NCBI GenBank assembly: GCA_022819945.1
Contig: JAJEGI010000178.1
Location: forward strand, 34,147 to 98,146
Direction of reading: 5' to 3'
DNA length: 64,000 nucleotides
Source: Candidatus Poribacteria bacterium
GTDB lineage: Bacteria; Poribacteria; WGA-4E; WGA-3G
The stretch's first letter is position 1. Every line of letters begins with the position of its first letter. A program made the translations under genes and the position numbers. The notes beneath the pieces are model-generated. The model worked only from the letters and a program-made list of their open reading frames with translations, had not been told where the DNA came from and did no database searches. This document shows, in pieces, positions 35,913-45,625 of the stretch.

Positions 35913-36962
35913 CTAACGTTCACGAGAGGCACGTCGAATTTTTCGTATCATCCTGTTATGTTCTGAAAGCGTCTTTGAAAAGTGATGCTTTCCTTCGCCT
36001 ATTGCCACGAAATAGAAATAGTCTGTTTTTTCGGGACGCAGTGCTGCTATGATTGAATCAATGCCCGGATTCGCAATAGGCCCCGGCGGCAACCCTTTAT
36101 GTTTGTATGTATTATAAGGCGAGTCAACGCTTAAATCCGCTCTCGTTAAAAGTCGGTTTGGATTTCCTAAAGCGTAGAGCACTGTTGGATCCGCCTGAAG
36201 CCTCCATTTGCGTTTCAACCGATTATGAAAAACGCCTGCAATCCGAGGACGTTCTGATTTAACTTGTGCCTCTTTTTCAATCACGGACGCAAGCGTTACG
36301 ATTTCGTGCCGTGTCAGCCCTAAACTTCGCGCCTCCTTATCGAACGCTTCAGTCCATTGCTGTTGGAATTCCTCAAGCATTATTTCAACTGCCTGCTCAA
36401 CCGTTATCCCTTTCGCGAATTTATATGTATTCGGAAAGAGGTATCCCTCCACGGTCTTATCTTCAAGTCCATACTGTTTCAACAGACGCGGTAATTCGGA
36501 AGCCGCCCGAAACGATTCAGCCGTACCCAAGCCCGCTGTTTCCCAAAGTTCAGCGATGGCCACTGCCGTTAAACCCTCTGGAACTGTCCAACTGATGAGT
36601 GTAACTTGACCTTTTTCAAATTCGTCAACAATCTGCCACAAGTTCATATTCCGGCGCAACGCATAAGTTCCAGCATGCAAGTGTCTGTCAGACCCTCTGT
36701 GTCGAACAACTATACGAAAGGCATATTCGCTCCGAATTAACTTTTGTTTAGCGAGTTGCTGCGCGATTGTTTGTGAACTGCTTCCTATTGGCACCTCGAA
36801 ATTAACAATCTCTTTTGAGGAACTCGGTGCTGACGTTAAGTATACCCCAACCAATAGGACGATGAGACAAAGCGTGCCAAGACTACAAAGCGTTAATATA
36901 ACTATCTTAATTATTCGTGTTTTTTGTATTGATCCCATGCGTTTTAATTCATAATTGTTCAA
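35913..36962 (-). CDS. mltG: Endolytic murein transglycosylase MltG
   Basis: The 349-residue protein has one N-terminal membrane segment (IVILTLCSLGTLCLIVLLVG), a LysM-like region, and the YceG/MltG domain with VTLASVIEKEAQ (catalytic Glu), RLQADPTVLYALG and YNTYKHKGLPPGPIANPG. It cleaves nascent glycan strands and sets their length. GGAG lies before the ATG. It sits between ruvX and lpxC-fabZ in an envelope cluster. Confidence 0.95.
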   Translation of the reverse strand: MNNYELKRMGSIQKTRIIKIVILTLCSLGTLCLIVLLVGVYLTSAPSSSKEIVNFEVPIGSSSQTIAQQLAKQKLIRSEYAFRIVVRHRGSDRHLHAGTYALRRNMNLWQIVDEFEKGQVTLISWTVPEGLTAVAIAELWETAGLGTAESFRAASELPRLLKQYGLEDKTVEGYLFPNTYKFAKGITVEQAVEIMLEEFQQQWTEAFDKEARSLGLTRHEIVTLASVIEKEAQVKSERPRIAGVFHNRLKRKWRLQADPTVLYALGNPNRLLTRADLSVDSPYNTYKHKGLPPGPIANPGIDSIIAALRPEKTDYFYFVAIGEGKHHFSKTLSEHNRMIRKIRRASRER

Positions 36963-36999
36963 GGAACTCCGGTTGCGGTGCCTTCACGCTTAATGGAAA

Positions 37000-37446
37000 T
37001 CAGGTATTATTCGTAGCTGCTGTAGATGTCGTCTCCCGATTTTGGTTCAAATAGTCAGTCAGAATAATCACCGCTGCTACCGCATCAATGAGTTCTTTCT
37101 GTTCTTTTATGTCTTTGTTAAGTTCTTGCAAAATATCCTCAGCCTCAGCGGTTGTGAAGCGTTCGTCCTGAAATTCAATTGGAACGTCGATCACTTGTCC
37201 TAAGCGTTCCGCAAACTTCTGAACCTTTTCCGCTTGCGCACCGATGGAGCCATCAAGAGAGATAGGTAACCCAATGATAACACGTTCTACTTTATGGATA
37301 GAAACGAGGTCCGCGATGGCAATCAGATCTACCTTCCTATTTTTTCGGGTTAGCGTACACAACGGATGTGCCGCAACACCGAGCTCATCACTCAGCGCAA
37401 CCCCAATGCGTATGTCACCAACGTCTAATCCAAGTAAAACTGCCAT
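37000..37446 (-). CDS. ruvX: RuvX/YqgF Holliday junction resolvase-like nuclease
   Basis: The 148-residue protein has LLGLDVGDIRIGVALSDE, GLPISLDGSIG, FQDERFTTAEAE and IDAVAAVIILTDYL, the RNase H-like fold and acidic residues of RuvX/YqgF. The family acts on Holliday junctions or in 16S rRNA 5'-end processing. It lies next to mltG, as in many genomes. Confidence 0.95.
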   Translation of the reverse strand: MAVLLGLDVGDIRIGVALSDELGVAAHPLCTLTRKNRKVDLIAIADLVSIHKVERVIIGLPISLDGSIGAQAEKVQKFAERLGQVIDVPIEFQDERFTTAEAEDILQELNKDIKEQKELIDAVAAVIILTDYLNQNRETTSTAATNNT

Positions 37447-37495
37447 AACAGGTCCTTTTTTATTTTTATCGACTCATGAGTGACTGAACACTAAA

Positions 37496-39280
37496 TTAGA
37501 AGCGACCCGAACGTAAGATAGAGATGACCAAGCCGAATCCGAAGAACGTTGCGGTTAAGTAGCCCATAATGCCAAGGAAGAACTTCCACTCCCAGAGTCC
37601 TACACCTTGTAAGATAATCGAAGAACCGATAATCAGCGAAGCGATGATAAGACTAAAGGCAATTCGGTTGATAACTCGGTCAAATGCCTTAATCACTGCT
37701 TCAAGGCTCAGATGCTCTAACTCAAACTTAAGAGAACCGCGCTGTAATTTTTGCAAGATACGCCGCAATTGGAGCGGCATATCGCGTGCAAGTTCCGTGA
37801 AATCTTCCATAGAATCCGCAAACTGCCGTTCCCAGCGTTTCGTCCCAAAATTTTGGACGAGAAATTGGGCAATATACGGTTGGCTGAATTCCAAAATATC
37901 AAAATCTGGGTTTAGTTTCATCACAACCGATTCAACTGTTGCTACCGTTTTACCGAGCATTAAAAATGCTGGCGGCGTATGAATCTGATGGCGTAGTGAC
38001 GCATTAAAAACCTCATGGATCAGTTCACCAAGGCGAAGCCGATTCGGCGGCATATTGAAGTAACGTTGTAAAAAGTCATTCATCTCCAGCTTCAATGCCG
38101 TAATGTCCGTCTCATCACCGAGGATCCCCATCCGGATGTAACTTCTGACGACAGCGTCTACATCTTTGGTTAACACGGCACTGAGCCAATGGCAGATATC
38201 CCGCAACATATCCTCGCTGATCCTACCTACCATACCGAAGTCTACTAAACCGATCCGCCCGTCCTCTAAAACGAAAACGTTCCCTGGGTGCGGATCTGCG
38301 TGAAAAAATCCATCGCTCAGCACTTGTGTATAAAACAGTTCCACGAACGTTTCAGCGAGTTCCACCCGGTTGAATCCCATCGCGTCCAATTGCGAAATCG
38401 CGTTGATGGGGATACCGTCGATACGTTCCAATGTCAAAACTCGACGATTCGTGAATTCCCAATAAACTTTCGGAATCTTCACTTTGGCGGACGCTGCGAA
38501 CTTCTGATAAAAAGCATCCGTATTTGCTGCTTCAATCGTAAAATCAATCTCTTTCCGAATGGAGCGTGAGAATTCGCGGACAAGTTCAGTCGGTTTAAAG
38601 AGATGCATCTCAGGATCGCTATTCTCAAGTTGCTCGGTTAATTCCATCAAGAGATTGAGATCTGTCTGGATAACCGTTGCGACCCGCGGACGTTGGACTT
38701 TAACGACAACCGGTTCACCGGTGATCAGTGTTGCCGCGTGTACCTGCGCTATTGAAGCTGCTGCAAAGGGGTGTCGTTCGTATGTTGGGAAAACCTCCTC
38801 AAGCGGTCGTTTAAATTCTGTTTCAATGGTAGCCTGTACCTCTGAGAAATCGAAGGGTTGCGCGTGTCGCTGTAATTTCTGGAACTCGGTGATCCACGCC
38901 AATGCTTCTTCTTGTCCAACGAGTTCAGAGAGAATGTCTACCCGTGTACTTAGAACCTGTCCCAATTTAACGAATGTTGGACCCAACTCTTCAAAAGCGA
39001 GCCTTAACCGCTCTGGAACGGATAATAAGGTCCCTGAAGTGCTTTGTTGGTTTGAACTTTTTTTTGAACGCCATAAATGCCACCATTTCGGTTTCTTCTC
39101 GGTGTGAGCGTCCTGCCTTGCCTTCCGGACAAGCACCCCTTTGAACCTAAAGCGGGTTGTCCGACCCCGCTCAAGAATTTGAGAGATAATATGTCCAAAG
39201 CCATGTCTTGCGAAGACACTGACAATCTCAGGCAGGCGTCTTGCGCTTTTGAGTTTACGGTTCAGATTCAGAATGCGCAT
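37496..39280 (-). CDS. ABC1/UbiB-family atypical kinase
   Basis: The 594-residue protein has the family KxGQ motif in FVKLGQVLSTR, an AAAS loop in HPFAAASIAQVHAA, VVVKVQRP with the ATP-site lysine, DGFFHADPHPGNVFV and GLVDFGMVG, and ends with two membrane segments (IAFSLIIASLIIGSSIIL and GIMGYLTATFFGFGLVI). UbiB proteins support quinone synthesis or lipid transport. No ubiquinone gene lies beside it. It leads the minus-strand envelope cluster. Confidence 0.93.
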   Translation of the reverse strand: MRILNLNRKLKSARRLPEIVSVFARHGFGHIISQILERGRTTRFRFKGVLVRKARQDAHTEKKPKWWHLWRSKKSSNQQSTSGTLLSVPERLRLAFEELGPTFVKLGQVLSTRVDILSELVGQEEALAWITEFQKLQRHAQPFDFSEVQATIETEFKRPLEEVFPTYERHPFAAASIAQVHAATLITGEPVVVKVQRPRVATVIQTDLNLLMELTEQLENSDPEMHLFKPTELVREFSRSIRKEIDFTIEAANTDAFYQKFAASAKVKIPKVYWEFTNRRVLTLERIDGIPINAISQLDAMGFNRVELAETFVELFYTQVLSDGFFHADPHPGNVFVLEDGRIGLVDFGMVGRISEDMLRDICHWLSAVLTKDVDAVVRSYIRMGILGDETDITALKLEMNDFLQRYFNMPPNRLRLGELIHEVFNASLRHQIHTPPAFLMLGKTVATVESVVMKLNPDFDILEFSQPYIAQFLVQNFGTKRWERQFADSMEDFTELARDMPLQLRRILQKLQRGSLKFELEHLSLEAVIKAFDRVINRIAFSLIIASLIIGSSIILQGVGLWEWKFFLGIMGYLTATFFGFGLVISILRSGRF

Positions 39281-39387
39281 GAGATTTTCGTCTCTTTATA
39301 GATTTTGCAGTTCCACTTTAAAATTTTACACGAAAAATTGTGTGTAGTCAAGGAAAATCTCATCAATTAAGGATTACGGACAGAGAC

Positions 39388-39417
39388 TTGATAAATTATC
39401 AGAATTTGTGCTATAAT
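39388..39417 (+). promoter_or_regulatory. Predicted promoter for the adenine methyltransferase
   Basis: TTGATA at 39388-39393 and TATAAT at 39412-39417 are 18 nt apart, about 113 nt before the ATG at 39530. Confidence 0.6.
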
Positions 39418-39529
39418 TTCAGTATAAAAAAACGGTAAACAGTAAGCAGTATTGAAGATCACAATAGATTAACCTTTGCTTATAGCCAAGGGACAATCGC
39501 GTTCTATCATAACCGAAGCAAGGAATTAA

Positions 39530-40411
39530 ATGTCTAATCATCATCTTTATTACGGCGATAACCTCGTGATTCTTCATGAGTATATTTCTGATGAGAGTGT
39601 CAATCTAATCTACATTGATCCGCCGTTTAACACTGGGAAACTCCAACAACGTACGAAGATCGAGGTCGAATTGGATGCCCAAGGCGACCGCGTGGGTTTC
39701 CAAGGTAAAACATACCGAACCCGCAAGGGTAAGACTACACATTACGCCGATAGGTTTGAAAGTTCTGATGCCTATTTGCAGTTTCTGCGTCCTCGTTTTG
39801 AAGAAGCGTATCGAGTCCTCCACCCGTATGGAAGTTTCTTCCTCCATATTGATTACCGGGAGGTACATTACTGCAAAGTGATGCTTGATGAGATTTTCGG
39901 GCGGGAAGCGTTTATGAATGAAATTATTTGGGCTTATGATTACGGAGGGCGCGCCAAGTCACGCTGGTCCGCTAAGCACGATAACATCTTATGGTACGTG
40001 AAAACACCGAAACACTATACCTTTAATTTTGATGAAATGGATAGGATTCCGTATATGGCACCTGACTTGGTCAGCAAAGCGAAAGCAGCGCGAGGCAAAA
40101 CACCTACTGATGTTTGGTGGCATACCATCGTCAGCACCAATGGAAATGAGAGGACCGGTTATCCGACACAAAAACCGCTCGGAGTACTTAATCGCATCGT
40201 CAAGGTGCACTCATCACCGGGGGACACGCTTTTAGACTTTTTTGCTGGCAGTGGCGCATTCGGCGAATCCGCGGCATTACACAACCGTTCCTCAATTTTA
40301 GTTGACAACAATATCCCTGCAATTAAGTGCATCATGGAAAGGTTAGCAGATTACAGCATTGAACTCATCAACGCCGATTATGCGGCACTACATACACACG
40401 AAACAGGCTAG
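39530..40411 (+). CDS. DNA adenine N6-methyltransferase, beta class, orphan
   Basis: The 293-residue protein has the catalytic YIDPPFNTGK first and the SAM-binding LLDFFAGSGAFGESA last, the motif order of beta-class amino-methyltransferases. TQKPLGVLNRIV is the motif X-like region. It methylates DNA at a specific site. No restriction endonuclease gene lies beside it, so it is an orphan methylase, possibly regulatory. The target cannot be read from sequence. Confidence 0.92.
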   Translation: MSNHHLYYGDNLVILHEYISDESVNLIYIDPPFNTGKLQQRTKIEVELDAQGDRVGFQGKTYRTRKGKTTHYADRFESSDAYLQFLRPRFEEAYRVLHPYGSFFLHIDYREVHYCKVMLDEIFGREAFMNEIIWAYDYGGRAKSRWSAKHDNILWYVKTPKHYTFNFDEMDRIPYMAPDLVSKAKAARGKTPTDVWWHTIVSTNGNERTGYPTQKPLGVLNRIVKVHSSPGDTLLDFFAGSGAFGESAALHNRSSILVDNNIPAIKCIMERLADYSIELINADYAALHTHETG

Positions 40412-40570
40412 GGCGTTCAATCTTTCATTCCGGGGAAAGTTGTTTTTTGGCTATCTTTTTTGGGAATAGGTGTTTCTAATAGGTGTGAGTTCTATGTTGT
40501 AATGGGAAATAAAAAGACTCTTGATTTTCAGTAAAATATAGGTGTAAAGGCGTATGGAGGTATACACATA

Positions 40571-41239
40571 ATGAAAGGGATTAAAGAGATTTCAGAACAG
40601 ATTCGAGAGAGTATCACCCAATTTTTAGAGGCGGTAGAGGGGACCGAGTCTTTTCTCAATGCAGCGATTCTTGATATGAAAAAGCGGCTCGCCGAAGCAA
40701 AAGATCTCGTCGCCACGGAGATCGCGGAGGAGGAAAGACTTAAACGGACTTACCAGGAGGCTATTGATGCCGCGAGGATGTGGGGTAATAAGGCAGATAC
40801 CGCTGAACAGGAGGGAAACCGCGTACGCGCAAGTGAAGCACGGCAGCGCACACAACAATATATGAGCCGCGCAGACGACTATAAACATCAGATTGATGCC
40901 CAAGAGGCAGTTATTGCCCACCTCAAGCGTGCGCTCCACGAATTTTATCAGCAGTTTCGAGACGCAGCAGGACGGGCGGAAGAACTGCACCAACGTCAGA
41001 AACGGGCGGAAACACGCACCGAACTCTATCACTTGCTGTCTGATGAGATAGCCAACGGTGTGTCTGAAGCCTTAGAACGGGCGGAACAGAAATTGAAAGC
41101 GACGGAAGCCAAAGTAGAAGTTTTAGAGGGCAAAAGTCGCCAGGCTAACACCGAGGCGGAAATGACGGGAGAGAACCTCAACCTGGACGAAGCACTCGCG
41201 GAACTCAAAGATGATGTCTTGGGCAGTGGGCGAAAATGA
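40571..41239 (+). CDS. PspA/IM30-like envelope-stress protein
   Basis: The 222-residue protein is almost all coiled coil with Glu/Arg/Lys/Ala heptads, without a signal peptide or membrane segment. It resembles PspA/IM30 (ESCRT-III-like) proteins, which bind and stabilise inner membranes. It overlaps the ABC ATPase gene by 4 nt (ATGA), so it is likely part of an operon with the ABC transporter. Sequence similarity is only by pattern, so PspA assignment is moderate. Confidence 0.7.
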   Translation: MKGIKEISEQIRESITQFLEAVEGTESFLNAAILDMKKRLAEAKDLVATEIAEEERLKRTYQEAIDAARMWGNKADTAEQEGNRVRASEARQRTQQYMSRADDYKHQIDAQEAVIAHLKRALHEFYQQFRDAAGRAEELHQRQKRAETRTELYHLLSDEIANGVSEALERAEQKLKATEAKVEVLEGKSRQANTEAEMTGENLNLDEALAELKDDVLGSGRK

Positions 41240-41991
41240 TTAACCTCTTGGAGTTGACGAAATATTTCGGCAAGTTGTGCGCTGTTGATGCACTCACATT
41301 GCAGATAGATGCCGGTGAGATATTCGGGTTTCTCGGACCTAATGGTGCGGGGAAAACGACTACAATCAATATGCTCACAGGCTTACTTCGTCCTACATCT
41401 GGTACCGCAACGCTTGGTGGATATGACATTCAAAAGCAGAGTTTACAGGCGAAGGCGATTCTCGGACTCATGCCCGATACCCCTCAGCTCTATGAAGCGT
41501 TAACGGGTAGGCAGTTTGTCCGTATGATCGCCGATTTATATGAGGTGCCGCCGCGGCAAGCCGAAAGTGAAATGGAGACCCTGTTTAATCAACTTGAACT
41601 CGCTGATGCCGCTGATGATCAAATTAAAGGGTATTCCTACGGCATGCAGAAGAAGACACTGCTTGTTTCGCTTCTCGTGCATCATCCGAAGATCCTTTTC
41701 CTTGATGAGCCTACCAGTGGGTTGGATCCGAGAAGTGCACGCACTGTCAGAGAAATCTTGCACCAACGCTGTGAGCAGGGTTGCACCGTCTTTATGACAA
41801 CACACATTCTCGAAATTGCCGAACGGATCTGTGATCGGGTCGGTATTATTAGTAAAGGGCGGCTGATCGCTGTCGGGACGCTCTCGGAATTACAGCAGAG
41901 AAAACGGGAACTCCACACACAACCTACCGACGCCAACCAGCAGACAGAGACTTTAGAAGATATTTTTCTCGATCTCACGGCAGATGCCTAA
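41236..41991 (+). CDS. ABC transporter ATP-binding protein
   Basis: The 251-residue protein has Walker A GPNGAGKTTTINML, a diverged signature GYSYGMQKKTLLV, Walker B ILFLDEPTSGLDP and the H-loop TTHILEIAERI. It is an ABC-2-type exporter ATPase that pairs with the downstream membrane protein. Between them lies a MITE-like element. Confidence 0.95.
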   Translation: MINLLELTKYFGKLCAVDALTLQIDAGEIFGFLGPNGAGKTTTINMLTGLLRPTSGTATLGGYDIQKQSLQAKAILGLMPDTPQLYEALTGRQFVRMIADLYEVPPRQAESEMETLFNQLELADAADDQIKGYSYGMQKKTLLVSLLVHHPKILFLDEPTSGLDPRSARTVREILHQRCEQGCTVFMTTHILEIAERICDRVGIISKGRLIAVGTLSELQQRKRELHTQPTDANQQTETLEDIFLDLTADA

Positions 41992-42029
41992 AAAAATTTA
42001 GAACAAACAGAGACTGGAACGATCCATAT

Positions 42030-42140
42030 AGGACTTACGCAGCCCCACTGCAGGCGCGGTTTAAAACCCTGAAGAAATCCCCAAGCAAAAACCCTGCAGT
42101 TCGCAATACGTCCGTTATCATGGAAAAATGCGTAAGTCCT
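42030..42140. mobile_element. MITE-like element, copy 2 (111 bp)
   Basis: Bounded by perfect 12-bp terminal inverted repeats AGGACTTACGCA and TGCGTAAGTCCT. The core contains CCAAGCAAAAACCCTGCAG; its reverse complement matches the element at 19121-19233. It is non-coding and lies between the ABC ATPase and permease genes without breaking either. Confidence 0.85.
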
Positions 42141-42165
42141 GCCATAAATAACATATCAAGCGAAA

Positions 42166-43803
42166 ATGTTAAAAAATATCAAGGTTCTCTTAAAAGCGGA
42201 TTGGCAGGGATGGGGAAATGGTCTTAAACGCGGCGGGGAGACATGGCGAAAAGGCGTTTTAAAGGGCATCGGTTACCTCGTCTTTGTTGTCGCATTATCG
42301 GTATTAGGCAACTCCCTTTTCAGCCATTTGCGATCAGTTGAAGCGGATCCTACGCTTCTGTTAGGCGTAATTAACGGCTTCATGGCGTTCGCGGTTATTA
42401 TCGTTGCAAAGGAGTTGATGGAAGGTTCACTGAAAAATCTGTATGAAGCACCAGATACCGCGCTCTTATACACTGTGCCGATGTATCCAGTGACAATTTT
42501 CGGATATAAGTTCGTCCATCTTATCATCACGCGCTTTCTGAGCATACTCTGCTTTTTAGGACCGCCGTGGGTGATGTTCGGTCTAATATTTGAATTGCCG
42601 TGGCATTTTTATGTGGCACTATTTCCAACGTGTCTGTGCCTTCTCGTGATAATAACGAGTTATGTCACCATCAGCGTCATGTTGATCGCTCGTTTCTTTT
42701 CATCGGGATGGCTCCTCGCAACACTCAAAGTCCTCGGTACAGCGATTGGCGTAGCGGTAGGTTTTTTGTTATCCTTGACCCTGTTTACTTCTTTTGAGGC
42801 GATACCCGTAAAGCAATTGTTGCTTGATTGGGCATCCTCGGAAACAGCGACGGCAGGCACTAAATGGTATCCACACGAGTGGATGGGCGAACTTCTGTTA
42901 ATCTGGACAACGGAAACCGCAATAGCGGTCCGATTAAGGTGGGCACTCGGCGGTATCGGTGGAAGTCTCGTTTCTGTAGGCATCGCAACACTCGTCGCAC
43001 AACTGATTTATCAACGGGGTTGGGAAAATATCCGCCAATTGAAAGCCAAGCGTAAATCCATACGGGGTAACACTGCTCCTAAAGCATCGGCCTTGAAAAG
43101 TATTGCTATAGCACTCGGTCGCGGTAAAATTAGGACTATGATGCTAAAAGATTTTCTAATCTTTGTCCGGCATAGTGGACGACTCATCGCTATTATAATG
43201 CTTACGCTTTTTTTGGTGGTTCATATTGGTATATTGCTGGCACAGGGGAGCACCCCGGATTCAAATGCCGCAGAGATTCTCACGGTACAGGTCGTACTTT
43301 ACAGCATTCTTATTACCTTCGGTATCAGTTGTAACGGTATTCGGGACGAGGCGAAGACATGGTGGATGCTGAAATCTGCGCCCGTCACACCGAAGTTGGT
43401 TTATACCAGCAAATTCCTGACCGCACTTCTCTGTGCGTTGATTTATGCCGAATTCTGGTCCTTGGTCGCTATTTATCTACTCCGAATGCCAATAGATGTT
43501 TGGATGCCGGTACTGTTGACCCCTGTAGTAATGCTTCCAACAGCGTGTGCATTGAACACAGCAATCGGAACGCTACCATGGATGGCAGAACTGGCACATC
43601 AACCGAAACCGTTTTTGCGAGTTATAACCTTTACTGTGACACTCGTTGTTGATATGGGACTTGTTATCGCGCCAGTGATAGCGTGGTATACTGAAAGTCT
43701 CGTCGTCTTTATAGGGTTAGCAGTTATCCTCGCGGGCGTATTCGTGATGTCTTATAAGTGGGGCATAGGAAACCTACGCAGATTGTTGGTCGCCCAGCAA
43801 TAA
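42166..43803 (+). CDS. ABC exporter permease
   Basis: The 545-residue protein has about 12 hydrophobic segments, for example GYLVFVVALSVLGNSLF, FLSILCFLGPPWVMFGLIF and ALLCALIYAEFWSLVAIYL. It is the likely membrane partner of the ATPase encoded 174 nt upstream. Cargo unknown; linkage to a PspA-like gene points to envelope stress or lipid transport. Confidence 0.8.
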   Translation: MLKNIKVLLKADWQGWGNGLKRGGETWRKGVLKGIGYLVFVVALSVLGNSLFSHLRSVEADPTLLLGVINGFMAFAVIIVAKELMEGSLKNLYEAPDTALLYTVPMYPVTIFGYKFVHLIITRFLSILCFLGPPWVMFGLIFELPWHFYVALFPTCLCLLVIITSYVTISVMLIARFFSSGWLLATLKVLGTAIGVAVGFLLSLTLFTSFEAIPVKQLLLDWASSETATAGTKWYPHEWMGELLLIWTTETAIAVRLRWALGGIGGSLVSVGIATLVAQLIYQRGWENIRQLKAKRKSIRGNTAPKASALKSIAIALGRGKIRTMMLKDFLIFVRHSGRLIAIIMLTLFLVVHIGILLAQGSTPDSNAAEILTVQVVLYSILITFGISCNGIRDEAKTWWMLKSAPVTPKLVYTSKFLTALLCALIYAEFWSLVAIYLLRMPIDVWMPVLLTPVVMLPTACALNTAIGTLPWMAELAHQPKPFLRVITFTVTLVVDMGLVIAPVIAWYTESLVVFIGLAVILAGVFVMSYKWGIGNLRRLLVAQQ

Positions 43804-43834
43804 AGTTTATCATTAACACTCAAACAACAAATTC

Positions 43835-43863
43835 GCCTAACCAAACTGCAAGGTAAATTAAAA
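43835..43863 (+). repeat. Repeat leader against the carbonic anhydrase gene
   Basis: GCCTAACCAAACTGCAAGGT then AAATTAAAA abuts the ATG at 43864. It matches the leader family core and supplies AAGG as the ribosome site. Confidence 0.75.
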
Positions 43864-44376
43864 ATGTTGATAGAATACGAGGGCATAACACCAAATGTGC
43901 ATCCTTCCGTCTTCGTCGCTCCGGGCGCGATGATTATTGGCGATGTAACAATCGGCGAAGAATCGAGCATCTGGTTTAACAGCGTGCTACGCGGAGATTT
44001 AGAACCGATCCGAATCGGATGTCGCACTAACGTTCAGGACGGTGCAGTGATACACATGGATAAAGAGATTCCGTGCCTTATTGGTGATGATGTTACTATC
44101 GGTCACGGTGCGATTCTCCATAGCTGCACGATCGGCAATGAAGCACTCATTGGAATGGGTGCGATTCTTTTAACGGGTTCAGTAATTGGCGAACGTGCAA
44201 TTGTCGCCGCGGGGACGCTTGTCCGTGAGGGACAGGAAATTCCATCGGGCGGCATTGCAATGGGAGTACCCGCAAAAGTGCGACGTGAGGCTACCGAAGC
44301 CGAATTTGAACGCGTCCGACATGGCAAAGACGATTACATCTTGCGCGGCAAACTCATGCAAGAATCTATTTCATAG
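43864..44376 (+). CDS. Gamma-class carbonic anhydrase-like protein
   Basis: The 170-residue protein has hexapeptide repeats (VHPSVFVAPGAMIIGDVTIG), SIWFNSVLRGDLEPI, NVQDGAVIHMD and IGHGAILHSC, with the three metal-binding histidines placed as in YrdA/PaaY-type gamma carbonic anhydrases. Activity may be carbonic anhydrase or another acyl-related role. A terminator follows directly. Confidence 0.92.
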   Translation: MLIEYEGITPNVHPSVFVAPGAMIIGDVTIGEESSIWFNSVLRGDLEPIRIGCRTNVQDGAVIHMDKEIPCLIGDDVTIGHGAILHSCTIGNEALIGMGAILLTGSVIGERAIVAAGTLVREGQEIPSGGIAMGVPAKVRREATEAEFERVRHGKDDYILRGKLMQESIS

Positions 44377-44410
44377 GAACATTTTGAAGTATAATGTTCT
44401 TTTATTTTTT
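44377..44410 (+). terminator. Rho-independent terminator after the carbonic anhydrase gene
   Basis: GAACATT (44377-44383) pairs with AATGTTC (44393-44399) across a 9-nt loop, then TTTTATTTTTT. Confidence 0.85.
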
Positions 44411-44436
44411 AAAATCTAAGAATTAGGACTTAGTCA

Positions 44437-44534
44437 GTGCGCGTAAACCTAAGCAACGCGCCGGGAAACCGGATATATGGAGAAGGTTGTTCTCGTAGAA
44501 CTGACCTTATCAAAACGCGAGGAAAGTTAAAAAT
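44437..44534 (+). repeat. Long repeat leader against the Gfo/Idh gene
   Basis: The stretch starts GTGCGCGTAAACCTAAGCAA and ends GCGAGGAAAGTTAAAAAT against the ATG. It matches the two copies at 45964-46163 along most of its length (AAGCAWCGCGCCGGG, GGATATA, TTGTTC), so the long form is three times in the window. Confidence 0.8.
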
Positions 44535-45575
44535 ATGGCGAAACGAACGTGTTTGATGATTGGTGGAAGTGGCATGGCAGGTGGCTGGATCCACAACTTC
44601 ACCAGCAATTTCAGCGATCGGATTGAAATCATCGGTTTAGCAGACGTGAATACAGACGTTCTCAAAGCGCAAGGTGAGGCGTTAGGGCTTAGTACCTCAC
44701 AACTCTTCACAGACTTTAACGAGGCGTGTGCAGCCGTCAAAGCTGACTTTTGCGGTGTAGCAACCCCACCCCAATTCCACAGTCCCGCCGCAATTGCCGC
44801 TATGGAAAACGGGATGCCTGTTATCTGCGAGAAACCGATCGCGGATACCTTAGATGCAGCGAAGGCAATGGTACGTACTGCCCAGAAAACCGGATTGCCG
44901 TGTGCTATCATCCAAAATTATCGCTATGCCAATAATAAACAGGAATTGATTCGTATCCGTGATGAAGGCAGATTAGGACGACTCCAGCACATTGTAGGTA
45001 GATACGCGTGCGACTATCGTCGGTATCTCTCATGGGGAAAAGCGTGGCGACACGATATGGACTTTGGTCTCCTTTTTGAAGGCTCCGTTCATCATCTTGA
45101 TATGCTTCGATTCCTCTCCGGTGGGGATTGTGAAACGCTGATCGGATTCGGTTGGAATCCGGAATGGTCAAGTTTTAAACATTATTCAAGCGGCTTTTAC
45201 ATGATGCGCATGGATAACGGGGTCCACACCTCTTATGAGGGAAACAGTTCGTCTGCAGGGATCATTAATTGTTGGAATTCTGAACACTACCGGGCAGAAT
45301 TTGAGCAGGGCGCGGTCGAAATCGCAGGCGGAAACCAGATGACGATCCATCGTGTCGGCGGCGAGACAGAGGTCTACGAGGCACCGCCAATCCCTTATCA
45401 TGCACATCAACATCTGTTCGATGAGTTCCTGAATTGGCTTGACGGGGGTGAACCTTCTGATACACGGATTGAGGACAATATCAAAAGTTTCGTGCTCGTC
45501 ATCGCCGCAATGGAGACAACCCTTGATGGGCAGCCGAAACAGATTGCCGATTATCTCGGTGACTTGGATCTCTAA
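44535..45575 (+). CDS. Gfo/Idh/MocA family oxidoreductase
   Basis: The 346-residue protein has a Rossmann start (TCLMIGGSGMAGGWI), VATPPQFHSPAAIAAMENGM, the family hallmark CEKPIADT and the C-terminal FEGSVHHLDMLRFLSGG. These enzymes oxidise or reduce sugars or inositols with NAD(P). Its start is set by the repeat leader. Substrate unknown. Confidence 0.92.
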   Translation: MAKRTCLMIGGSGMAGGWIHNFTSNFSDRIEIIGLADVNTDVLKAQGEALGLSTSQLFTDFNEACAAVKADFCGVATPPQFHSPAAIAAMENGMPVICEKPIADTLDAAKAMVRTAQKTGLPCAIIQNYRYANNKQELIRIRDEGRLGRLQHIVGRYACDYRRYLSWGKAWRHDMDFGLLFEGSVHHLDMLRFLSGGDCETLIGFGWNPEWSSFKHYSSGFYMMRMDNGVHTSYEGNSSSAGIINCWNSEHYRAEFEQGAVEIAGGNQMTIHRVGGETEVYEAPPIPYHAHQHLFDEFLNWLDGGEPSDTRIEDNIKSFVLVIAAMETTLDGQPKQIADYLGDLDL

Positions 45576-45625
45576 GATTTATGAGATCACACTCGCGAAG
45601 GGTACGTATCGGATAGAGGTTAATT

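Noticed and set aside
38559..39107. Plus-strand 182-codon frame inside the UbiB-like gene
   Set aside because: Serine- and arginine-rich translation antisense to a clearly conserved kinase; no ribosome site.
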